DNA of 5,714 bases from Verrucomicrobiota bacterium (GTDB taxonomy: Bacteria > Verrucomicrobiota > Verrucomicrobiia > Verrucomicrobiales > DEV007): positions 1-5,714 of the forward strand of contig JAHDIL010000137.1 in assembly GCA_020630835.1 (NCBI GenBank). Direction: 5' to 3'. Within the stretch, counting starts at the first letter, position 1. Each line of letters starts with the position of its first letter. The notes under the pieces are model-generated. The model was given only the letters and a program-made list of their open reading frames with translations, made no database searches and was not told the DNA's origin. Position numbers and translations under genes: made by a program. This document shows, piece after piece, positions 1 to 4,626 of this stretch.

Positions 1-120
1 TTGAAAAGAATGGTTCCTACCCTCTCCGTTCGCGCCCCGAAATCTGCGCCAGTCCTCATCTGCCATGATCTGGCTCGCTAGGGATATGATCATGAGGAGT
101 CCGGCTATGTTTGCTTTCAT
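1..120 (-). CDS. Secreted PQQ-like beta-propeller protein, N-terminal fragment (runs off left edge)
   Basis: Only the first 40 codons are present; the gene reads leftward from an ATG at 120-118 and leaves the window still open. Residues 1-20 (MKANIAGLLMIISLASQIMA) form a signal peptide: Lys2, a hydrophobic stretch at about 5-14, and a likely signal peptidase I cut after Ala20. The mature protein begins DEDWRRFRGANGEG. That matches the 'W-x-x-FRG-x-NG-x-G' opening typical of exported PQQ-binding-like (BamB-type) beta-propeller proteins, abundant in Planctomycetes and Verrucomicrobia. The propeller itself lies outside the window, so the assignment depends on this opening alone. No Shine-Dalgarno motif precedes the ATG. 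A short minus-strand membrane-segment frame ends in TGA at 119-117, giving a 4-base ATGA overlap that could couple translation. The signal peptide is near certain; the family is likely. Confidence 0.62.
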   Translation of the reverse strand, partial: MKANIAGLLMIISLASQIMADEDWRRFRGANGEGRNHSFQ

Positions 121-359
121 GTCATAGCAAACTTGGCTTTCTGACGCCGAGCAACGGCGGCATTACGGATGTATGCTTGCGCAGAGTCGGTCGGCGAGCT
201 AACTAAGAGACCGTTAAAAACTATGTAACCGATGATAAGGACGGAGATCGACGTGAAAAGTAAGAGCTACGGTGGAGTGGTTGGATTATCGCACTCGTCC
301 TGCGGCAGTCCGGATCTCTTCTGGAGGCATCGCTTGTCTGTGCTGCGCGCGCTCTTCAT
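117..359 (-). pseudogene. Possible broken small membrane-protein gene with in-frame amber codon
   Basis: On the minus strand the frame from 266 down to the TGA at 119-117 encodes 49 residues that look like real protein. A membrane segment of about 20 residues (FTSISVLIIGYIVFNGLLV) is followed by a polar, positively charged tail (YIRNAAVARRQKAKFAM). The TGA overlaps the ATG of the downstream exported protein as ATGA, a typical operon junction. However, no ATG, GTG or TTG lies in this open part, and an in-frame TAG sits at 269-267. Reading through the TAG would reach an ATG at 359-357 and give 80 sense codons, but that upstream stretch is not convincing as protein. It may be a gene broken by a nonsense mutation, a frameshifted remnant, a sequence error, or chance. 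I recognise no family. Confidence 0.3.
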
Positions 360-463
360 GCCTAGCCCATCACAAGCATGATCGCAGTTATCGATCAGCT
401 GGTTTCCCCTGAGTCTCCTTATAAAAAGTAGGATTAACTCTTACCTTCTTATCGGCCGCCACC
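121..463. other. Divergent control region between the exported-protein gene and the LysR gene
   Basis: This 343-base gap separates two genes that start outward from it. It contains the membrane-segment frame on the minus strand (117-266), a LysR-type dyad (379-397) and an AT-rich TATAAA at 420-425 that could be the -10 element of the plus-strand regulator. I could not find a matching -35 hexamer at normal spacing. LysR-type genes commonly control the gene lying divergently beside them, so the exported beta-propeller protein is a candidate target. No RNA gene is recognised here. Confidence 0.5.
379..397. promoter_or_regulatory. LysR-type operator-like dyad (T-N11-A / ATC-N9-GAT)
   Basis: The arms TGATCG (379-384) and CGATCA (392-397) are perfect inverted repeats separated by seven bases. 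Within them ATC (381-383) and GAT (393-395) are nine bases apart, and T382 and A394 are eleven apart. This is the classical T-N11-A geometry of LysR-type binding sites, and the ATC-N9-GAT form is known from NodD boxes. The site lies 66 bases before the ATG of the LysR gene and 41 bases before the start of a possible -10 element (TATAAA, 420-425), so autoregulation is plausible. Binding is inferred from pattern and position only. Confidence 0.45.
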
Positions 464-1372
464 ATGCAAATCGAGACCTTTCAAATTTTTTGTGACCTTG
501 TGGAAACCGCAAGTTTCTCTATCGCCGCGGAGCGGAATGGTATCAGTCAAAGTGCGGTGAGTCAGCAAATCCGAGGTTTAGAAGAGCGCTACGGAGTTAA
601 GCTGATCGAGCGTGGACGACGTCATTTCTCAGTCACGCCCGAGGGAGACGCCTTTGTTAAGGCTTCACGGACGATTCTCGATTCTTATCGGGGGTTGGAG
701 CAGCAGCTGGGTGCGATGCGAGATGAGGTGGCAGGACCCCTTACCATTGCCACGGTCTACAGTATTGGTTTTCATGAGTTGCCGCCTTTCGTTGAGCGCT
801 TTCGGGAGGCTTTTCCGGAGGTTGATCTCCAGGTGAGTTATCGTCGGTCGGGGGAGGTATATGCAGATGTGGCTGAGAATCTCGCTGACCTGGGGTTAGT
901 CGCCTATCCGCAAGATAGGAAGGGGCTTGAGATCGAGTCAGCATGGAAAGATCGGCTGGTCGTCATATGCCCACCTGATCATCCTATGGCACGGTATGAC
1001 TCTATCCACATTAGCCAGTTGGATGAAGAGCGTTTTATTTCTTTTGAGCCAGATTTGCCGACTCGAAAAGCACTGGATAGCCTGTTTGATCAGGCACAAG
1101 TTCGAGTTCAGGAAGTGGTGGAATTTGATAATATCGAGACCGTCAAGCGAGGCGTCTTGATTGAAAACGCCCTCTCCATCGTGCCAAGTAAAAGCGTTGA
1201 TACGGAGGTCGAATCGGGCTCTCTCGTGCGCATCCCGATCGAGGGCACCTATATTTGGCGGCCGTTAGGAATTGTGCGTAGACGGACGAAAGCGGTTTCT
1301 CCGGCTATGAGGGAGATGATCGCTTTGCTTAAAGAACCAGCGGCTCGTCAGTCTGAAATTGATCTTTCCTGA
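464..1372 (+). CDS. LysR-family transcriptional regulator
   Basis: A 302-residue DNA-binding regulator of normal LysR length. The winged helix-turn-helix occupies residues 1-60, with the recognition region at about 20-40 (AAERNGISQSAVSQQIRGLE) and the wing ending in the usual 'L-I-E-R-G-R-R-x-F-x-V-T-P-E-G' pattern at 47-61. A linker helix follows at about 62-88, then the LysR substrate-binding domain at 91-290 (LTIATVYSIGFHELPP at 93-108, ADLGLVAYP at 141-149). The start at 464 gives the canonical MQIETFQIFC opening, with no leading extension. No Shine-Dalgarno motif precedes it; the bases before it are GCCGCCACC. The inducer cannot be deduced. A LysR-type dyad 66 bases upstream suggests autoregulation. 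The gene converges on rpe with 35 bases between the stops. Nothing links it functionally to rpe. Confidence 0.95.
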   Translation: MQIETFQIFCDLVETASFSIAAERNGISQSAVSQQIRGLEERYGVKLIERGRRHFSVTPEGDAFVKASRTILDSYRGLEQQLGAMRDEVAGPLTIATVYSIGFHELPPFVERFREAFPEVDLQVSYRRSGEVYADVAENLADLGLVAYPQDRKGLEIESAWKDRLVVICPPDHPMARYDSIHISQLDEERFISFEPDLPTRKALDSLFDQAQVRVQEVVEFDNIETVKRGVLIENALSIVPSKSVDTEVESGSLVRIPIEGTYIWRPLGIVRRRTKAVSPAMREMIALLKEPAARQSEIDLS

Positions 1373-1407
1373 TAGAGCCGTTTCTGGCAGAAAGGTGAAT
1401 AGCTTGC

Positions 1408-2079
1408 TTAGTCTGCTCCCCGCATTCCCTCCACGGCAGCTGCCATGTCGTCCTGGGCGAACAGCGCTGTCCCTGCCACCATGACGTTCGCCCCATTGGC
1501 GCCAGCGATTTTGACTGTCTGGGCATCGATGCCGCCATCGACTTGGATGTGAAAGTCTAGCCCTTGAGCCTCGCGCATTGCGCGTGCAGCAGAGACCTTC
1601 GGCATAGTCTCATTCTCCATAAAAGACTGGCCGCCGAATCCAGGCACTACGGTCATCACCAGTAGGAGGTCGATTTCGTTCAGGTAAGGCATCACATCGT
1701 CAATCGGCGTAGCTGGATTGAGTGCCAGTCCGGTCTTAAGTCCCGCATCGCGGATTTGTTTAAGTGTTGTGGACACGTCATGCTCTGCCTCAACATGCAC
1801 AGTTATCTGATCGGATCCTGCCTTGATGAAAGCCTCGAGGTAGTTTTGTGGGTGGGTGAGCATTAGATGAACGTCGAGAGGCAGATTTGTATGAGGGCGA
1901 ATGGCGCTCACAAACTGGGGGCCGAATGAAATATTCTTAACGAAATGCCCATCCATAGCGTCCAGATGGAGCCAGTCTGCCCCTGCTTCTGTCGCTCGCT
2001 TCACTTCTTCAGCCACCCGGCCCCAATCGGATGCGAGGACAGATGGAGCGATGATACGGTCGTGGCAGGTTTGGTTCAT
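1408..2079 (-). CDS. rpe: Ribulose-phosphate 3-epimerase
   Basis: A cytosolic TIM-barrel metalloenzyme that interconverts D-ribulose 5-phosphate and D-xylulose 5-phosphate in the non-oxidative pentose-phosphate pathway. At 223 residues it is full length. Family motifs appear in order: APSVLASD (11-18, Ser13 in the active site), LHLDAMDGHF (37-46), DVHLM (69-73), PGFGGQ (146-151) and the phosphate-binding VDGG (180-183). The metal and catalytic residues are His38, Asp40, His71 and Asp181, with Met42, Met73 and Met142 lining the active site; all are present. The loop reads VVPGFGGQ where many bacterial enzymes have VNPGFGGQ; this position varies in the family. A GGAG (2095-2092) lies 12 bases before the ATG and is partly inside a small hairpin (2094-2112). 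The gene is divergent from the lipoprotein gene and is probably transcribed alone. Confidence 0.97.
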   Translation of the reverse strand: MNQTCHDRIIAPSVLASDWGRVAEEVKRATEAGADWLHLDAMDGHFVKNISFGPQFVSAIRPHTNLPLDVHLMLTHPQNYLEAFIKAGSDQITVHVEAEHDVSTTLKQIRDAGLKTGLALNPATPIDDVMPYLNEIDLLLVMTVVPGFGGQSFMENETMPKVSAARAMREAQGLDFHIQVDGGIDAQTVKIAGANGANVMVAGTALFAQDDMAAAVEGMRGAD

Positions 2080-2093
2080 AGATGGGAATTACT

Positions 2094-2112
2094 CCGAGGA
2101 TCAAATCCTCAG
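2094..2112 (-). promoter_or_regulatory. Hairpin in the rpe leader overlapping its ribosome-binding site
   Basis: GAGGAT (2096-2101) and ATCCTC (2105-2110) form a perfect 6-bp stem with a 3-base loop. In minus-strand RNA the stem extends to 8 bp by one G-U and one G-C pair (2095/2111 and 2094/2112). The 3' arm includes two bases of the only Shine-Dalgarno-like GGAG before rpe (2095-2092), so folding could limit access to it. There is no run of T after it, so it is not a standard terminator. A regulatory role is inferred. Confidence 0.35.
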
Positions 2113-2159
2113 CAAATGCTTTTTCTGGGAAATTGGGGCGAGGCTTGCCAAAAGGCTGC

Positions 2160-2178
2160 GACGCATTCAGAATGCGTC
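2160..2178 (+). repeat. Perfect 8-bp inverted repeat directly before the lipoprotein start codon
   Basis: GACGCATT (2160-2167) and AATGCGTC (2171-2178) are perfect reverse complements around a CAG loop. The second arm ends one base before the ATG at 2180. The repeat fills the place where a Shine-Dalgarno motif would be, and none is seen. In RNA it would form a stable 8-bp stem over the ribosome entry site; in DNA it could be an operator for a dimeric repressor. No T run follows, so it is not a simple terminator. Confidence 0.5.
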
Positions 2179-2179
2179 C

Positions 2180-3298
2180 ATGCGCTACCGTTACCTTTGC
2201 CTCATTCCAGGGGTATTGCTCCTGACTCTACTCACTCAATGCACTGATCAAAATTTGGTGGACCGTGTGGATAGGTTGGAAGCCGAGCTGCGGAGTGTCC
2301 GCTCGGATACCCGAGAGGAAGTAGCAGGACTCCGCAACCGTGTGATCGATGCTGAGACAGATCTCGGTGAGAGCACAAATGATGTGCCGTTTGCTACGCG
2401 CTTAGAGCAAGCGGAGCGATCCATGAGGAATCTGGTAGCTCAGAAGAGCCAAGATGCTTCGACAGTCACCCTTAGCCGGACGATGCAAGGGCATGCCCCT
2501 TTGCGGACGGATCATGGCACTCTCCTCGCGAGGATGGGCGATATTCAGATCGACTTGCAGAGGGAGGGGTTTCTCGTGACCATCGAACTGGGGAATCCTC
2601 ATGCGATGAGCATCTCAGATTTTACGCTGATGGGGAAATTCGGAGGAGCCACGCCGGTTTTGGAGGAAGGGGAGGTGTATTCGCTGGAAAATAAAAAGCT
2701 CGCTAAATGGGAGGCGTCTTTGGGTGAGTTTGAGCAGCGGTTCAGTCGAAACCTTGAGCCCATGAGTTGGACGAAGTTGCCAATCTTTGTGCCTGCGCCA
2801 GATCGCGATGAGATTGAGATGTTGCGCTTTTCGCTCATGATTCATCAATCGGATCTCACTCCGCCTGCGCTGTCTAAATTTGAAGAAGCTGCCCGGTTTG
2901 CCCAGCTAGAAGCTGGGGCCTCAGGGGCGCGGCTTTTTCGGACCGACTACGGGGCTTTTCTCGTCCGCGTTATGCGAGTGGAGGCAGCTGGAAGTGGGTC
3001 TAGAATCCATTTGGAACTCGGTAACCCCTATGGATTCATTATTGATGGAGCGCGGCTAGTCGGCAATGTCGCTCCCTCGAGGCCGAGGCGACAGTCTGAT
3101 GAGTCACCATCTGTCTATGCTCAGCGTATGCAAGAGTGGAGCGCTCGCCTAACTCCGTTTGAGGCATCGATGGCAGGCTCCCTCCAGAAGAACCGCTGGA
3201 GCAAGGTCACCGCTCAAGTCCCACTCCCCCCGCAACAGGCTCAGTTCTTCTACTGTCAGCTGCAACTGGATGAAGTCTCTCTGCCGGAGGCTAAATGA
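2180..3298 (+). CDS. Putative lipoprotein with coiled coil and duplicated DUF3251/YajI-like domain
   Basis: A 372-residue exported protein, probably anchored by lipid. The open frame extends further upstream, antisense to rpe. I chose the ATG at 2180 because it gives a lipoprotein signal: basic MRYRY, hydrophobic core to about residue 18, then LTQC with Cys21 as the lipidation site. Gln just before the Cys is unusual for a lipobox. Residues 24-66 carry leucine/valine heptads of a coiled coil. Two copies of one domain follow (about 110-229 and 255-372), sharing 'TD-(H/Y)-G' at 110/255, 'ELGNP' at 136/279, Trp177/Trp320, Phe184/Phe327 and 'W-(T/S)-K' at 197/340. A coiled coil followed by such a beta-rich unit resembles E. 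coli YajI (DUF3251), from memory and without a search. Function is unknown. It runs tail to tail into the next gene with two bases between the stops. Confidence 0.85.
   Translation: MRYRYLCLIPGVLLLTLLTQCTDQNLVDRVDRLEAELRSVRSDTREEVAGLRNRVIDAETDLGESTNDVPFATRLEQAERSMRNLVAQKSQDASTVTLSRTMQGHAPLRTDHGTLLARMGDIQIDLQREGFLVTIELGNPHAMSISDFTLMGKFGGATPVLEEGEVYSLENKKLAKWEASLGEFEQRFSRNLEPMSWTKLPIFVPAPDRDEIEMLRFSLMIHQSDLTPPALSKFEEAARFAQLEAGASGARLFRTDYGAFLVRVMRVEAAGSGSRIHLELGNPYGFIIDGARLVGNVAPSRPRRQSDESPSVYAQRMQEWSARLTPFEASMAGSLQKNRWSKVTAQVPLPPQQAQFFYCQLQLDEVSLPEAK
2507..2866 (+). repeat. First copy of the internal domain repeat in the lipoprotein
   Basis: This encodes residues 110-229. It begins TDHGTLLARMGDI and contains VTIELGNP (133-140), KWEASLGEFE (176-185) and SWTKLP (196-201). 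The second copy follows at a constant offset of 143 residues from the ELGNP motif onward; the opening TD-x-G motif is offset by 145 because copy one is two residues longer in between. The two are diverged at the DNA level, so the duplication is old. Confidence 0.7.
2942..3295 (+). repeat. Second copy of the internal domain repeat in the lipoprotein
   Basis: This encodes residues 255-372. It begins TDYGAFLVRVMRVE and contains HLELGNP (277-283), EWSARLTPFE (319-328) and RWSKV (339-343), matching copy one position by position. The copy reaches the C-terminus, so the protein is signal, coiled coil, domain, domain with nothing after it. Confidence 0.7.
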
Positions 3299-3309
3299 TC
3301 TTATTTAGC
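3290..3309. terminator. Small palindrome spanning both stop codons of a convergent gene pair
   Basis: GCTAAAT (3290-3296) and ATTTAGC (3303-3309) are perfect inverted repeats around a 6-base loop that contains most of both stop codons. The stem is 7 bp but AT-rich and has no clear T run, so it would be a weak terminator at best. The symmetry may simply arise because both proteins end in Ala-Lys using the codons GCT AAA. Listed with low confidence. Confidence 0.22.
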
Positions 3310-3969
3310 TGCTTTCTTGGTCCCTTTTGCTATTGGTCGCCAGCGCAAATTACGGAAGGAGCTACGAGTTTCAAAAGATGTTAAACCGAAAGGTTTTGCC
3401 AGCTCAATATCGCCAGATCGCAAAGAGAGCTTTTTGCCTTCCGTCTTGACGTTCACCCGCTCTTTGCCATCCAGCCAGACTTGAAGGCGTTCGGGTGATA
3501 CGCGCACGTGGATGTCCACCCATTGTTTATCTGGAAAACCGTCAAAAGAGGTCGTTTCGTTTTCCGCTGCGCTCAGACCGTCGATATTTGATATTCCAAC
3601 GACACCACCACCCCAGCCGCCGAGGATAAGACTCACGTGTGAGCCTTCTATAGGAAAAGTCAGGGCCAGAAAGAAATCGATACCGCTCAGCTTACGGCCC
3701 TCGAGTTGCAACTCGTAGTATGGCGTGAAAGGGGGCTCCCCCTGCCAAGTTACGCCAGTCATGGGGGAGCCGAAATCAAATTCTAGCTCTCCGGCACTAT
3801 TGATGAAAACCTCACCCTCTCCACCGAAGAGGGTCCGTTTCCAAGCCGTTTCGAGACTTTCGTCTGTCAGTGGGATGGCTTTCCAAGCTTCCTCCGTCGC
3901 CGTTTTGTCTGCAAAGCTCGCTGAGTGGAACAAAGCGAGAGATAGAGCCGCTGACAAGATATTGCGCAT
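3301..3969 (-). CDS. Secreted DUF1080-like concanavalin-fold protein
   Basis: A 222-residue exported protein. Residues 1-20 (MRNILSAALSLALFHSASFA) are a signal peptide with a signal peptidase I site after SFA; the mature part begins DKTATEEAW. The mature part matches the 3-keto-disaccharide hydrolase / LamG-like DUF1080 family common in Planctomycetes and Verrucomicrobia. Evidence is YYELQLEGRKLSGIDFFLAL (84-103), LILGGWGGGVVGISNIDG (114-131), ENETT (136-140), RLQVWLDGKERV (161-172) and the closing PFGLTSFETRSSFRNLRW (193-210). The fold is a beta-sandwich that in other members binds or cleaves sugars. I cannot point to catalytic residues here, so a binding or structural role is equally possible. 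The tail from 215 is lysine-rich. No Shine-Dalgarno motif is visible; a TATAGT (3980-3975) ends five bases before the ATG, so the message may be leaderless. Confidence 0.82.
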   Translation of the reverse strand: MRNILSAALSLALFHSASFADKTATEEAWKAIPLTDESLETAWKRTLFGGEGEVFINSAGELEFDFGSPMTGVTWQGEPPFTPYYELQLEGRKLSGIDFFLALTFPIEGSHVSLILGGWGGGVVGISNIDGLSAAENETTSFDGFPDKQWVDIHVRVSPERLQVWLDGKERVNVKTEGKKLSLRSGDIELAKPFGLTSFETRSSFRNLRWRPIAKGTKKAAK

Positions 3970-4238
3970 TTGGAACTATAGCACGGGTGAAGCTAGAGCG
4001 ACAAATGAATCTATAGGCGGTATTCAAGAGAAAGAGGAGATAGAAGAAGTCCCCGCCTTGCTGAAGCAGGATTACTGACGTCTCCCCCTATACTCAGGCA
4101 CCAGTTCCTGTCGAAGGGCTCTCTTTTGAGCAGCTGTGGCAGGAAGGTGCGGATATGGCGATTCTATTCTCGAATTTCGAGGTAGTTTTGCATCGCCTAT
4201 CGATGGGCCTAACGCCGTTGCGACCTGTGCTAAATCGC
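3970..4238. other. Gap with coding-like frames on both strands but no accepted gene
   Basis: This gap separates two minus-strand genes. One plus-strand frame is open from 4065 to a TAG at 4275-4277 (70 sense codons, including VPVEGLSFEQLWQEGADMA). Its only usable start is an ATG at 4155, preceded by AGGAAGG (4141-4147), which gives a 40-residue hydrophobic peptide overlapping the 107-residue gene antisense. One minus-strand frame is open from 4278 to a TAA at 4074-4072 (68 sense codons, ending LRQELVPEYRGRRQ) but has no ATG, GTG or TTG. They lie antisense to each other, so at most one is likely real. The left end holds the possible promoter at 3975-4004. No RNA gene is recognised. Confidence 0.4.
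3975..4004 (-). promoter_or_regulatory. Possible promoter of the DUF1080-like gene, leaderless arrangement
   Basis: On the minus strand TTGTCG (4004-3999) and TATAGT (3980-3975) are 18 bases apart, an acceptable sigma-70-type -35/-10 pair. The -10 ends five bases before the ATG at 3969, so transcription would begin at or next to the start codon. This fits the lack of a Shine-Dalgarno motif, but the match is modest and could be chance. Confidence 0.25.
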
Positions 4239-4277
4239 TTATTCTTTTTTGTCGTCGGGGGCGAAATCTTTCTTTAG
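4155..4277 (+). CDS. Doubtful 40-residue hydrophobic peptide
   Basis: ATG at 4155 is preceded at seven bases by AGGAAGG, one of the best Shine-Dalgarno-like matches in the window. The peptide begins MAILFSNFEVVLHRLSMGLT, then has a second hydrophobic run (NRLFFFVVGG) before the TAG. Its last third is antisense to the 3' end of the 107-residue gene, and the same frame is open for another 30 codons upstream. I recognise no family. It could be a small membrane peptide, the tail of a lost gene, or chance; I favour the last two. Confidence 0.15.
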   Translation: MAILFSNFEVVLHRLSMGLTPLRPVLNRLFFFVVGGEIFL

Positions 4278-4562
4278 GTCACCGGTGTCGATACCTCGGG
4301 CCTCCATTGCCTCGATGAGGTCAAAGGCTTCCTCGCCTTCGAAGATGAGAGAAAGAGGCATGGCGGATGTTTTTCCAGTCGCAGCCGCGCTGAAGGCAAT
4401 AACTAACTGTCGTGGCATTTCTGGGACCTTATAGCTGACGAAAGTTGCCCCTTTTTCAGCCTGTTTTGTTTGGCGTGCTCGAGGGTTTTCGCGAGATGAA
4501 ATGAAGGCAATCGCTTCGACGTTGATCAGTTTGTTTGACAGGGTCAGGATGAAGTCACTCAT
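4239..4562 (-). CDS. Conserved-looking protein of unknown function, 107 residues
   Basis: I do not recognise this protein. It has no signal peptide or membrane segment and is probably cytosolic. The sequence alternates short beta-like stretches (FILTLSNKLINVEAIAFISS at 4-23; RQLVIAFSAA at 51-60; PLSLIFEGEEA at 69-79) with a C-terminal helix (FDLIEAMEARGI at 80-91) and an acidic/lysine-rich tail. The pattern 'locally set strand, I-N-V-E-x-I, then strand-F-x-G-x-E-A-helix' recalls small domains in which a beta-sheet packs on one helix, but this is only a likeness. GKT at 63-65 is not a Walker A motif, because the preceding glycine is missing. It starts 64 bases after the end of riboflavin synthase on the same strand and may be in its transcript. 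No Shine-Dalgarno motif precedes the ATG. Confidence 0.72.
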   Translation of the reverse strand: MSDFILTLSNKLINVEAIAFISSRENPRARQTKQAEKGATFVSYKVPEMPRQLVIAFSAAATGKTSAMPLSLIFEGEEAFDLIEAMEARGIDTGDLKKDFAPDDKKE

Positions 4563-4626
4563 GGGTATTTTTGTATTTCGGGAATAGTAAAGAGATGGGG
4601 GGTAAAATGTCGAGAAATCTTTCGTG

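Larger units (their letters stand above)
2080..2179. promoter_or_regulatory. Divergent promoter region between rpe and the lipoprotein gene
   Basis: These 100 bases must carry the start signals for both outward-facing genes, unless the lipoprotein gene is transcribed from inside rpe. Two perfect inverted repeats stand out: one close to the rpe start (2096-2110) and one directly against the lipoprotein start (2160-2178). I could not identify convincing -35/-10 pairs for either direction. Confidence 0.5.

Noticed and set aside
254..382. 42-residue plus-strand frame from GTG at 254 with GGAG six bases before it
   Set aside because: The ribosome-binding site is reasonable, but the product has no recognisable features, is antisense to the membrane-segment frame, and runs into the LysR-type dyad.
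388..465. 25-residue minus-strand frame starting MVAADKKVRVNPTFYKE, and a 14-residue frame MPPEEIRTAAGRVR at 286-330
   Set aside because: The composition is protein-like, but the frames are very short, have no ribosome-binding site, and the first overlaps the LysR start codon and the LysR-type dyad. They could be remnants, but cannot be supported as genes.
455..466. GCCGCCACCATG before the LysR gene, identical to the vertebrate Kozak consensus
   Set aside because: The gene and its surroundings are plainly bacterial and nothing suggests an expression vector; a chance match.
1381..1393. TTTCT-GGC-AGAAA inverted repeat between the LysR and rpe stops as a bidirectional terminator
   Set aside because: Only a 5-bp AU-rich stem with a 3-base loop and no T run on either side; too weak to call.
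1901..2179. Upstream extension of the lipoprotein frame, antisense to the 5' part of rpe
   Set aside because: The lipoprotein signal peptide begins exactly at the ATG at 2180; the 93 extra residues would bury it and are the antisense of a certain gene.
3725..4078. 117-residue plus-strand open frame antisense to the start of the DUF1080-like gene
   Set aside because: The minus-strand protein has a signal peptide and clear family motifs; the plus-strand translation is serine/lysine-rich with no recognisable features.
4105..4145. TTCCTG ... CAGGAA with an inner GCTC ... GAGC stem as a structured RNA
   Set aside because: Short stems separated by unpaired stretches, no match to a known RNA family, and easily expected by chance in a 269-base gap.
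4360..4385. GKT in the 107-residue protein as a nucleotide-binding P-loop
   Set aside because: The Walker A pattern G-x4-GK-(S/T) needs a glycine five residues before GKT; serine is there instead, and there is no Walker B motif.
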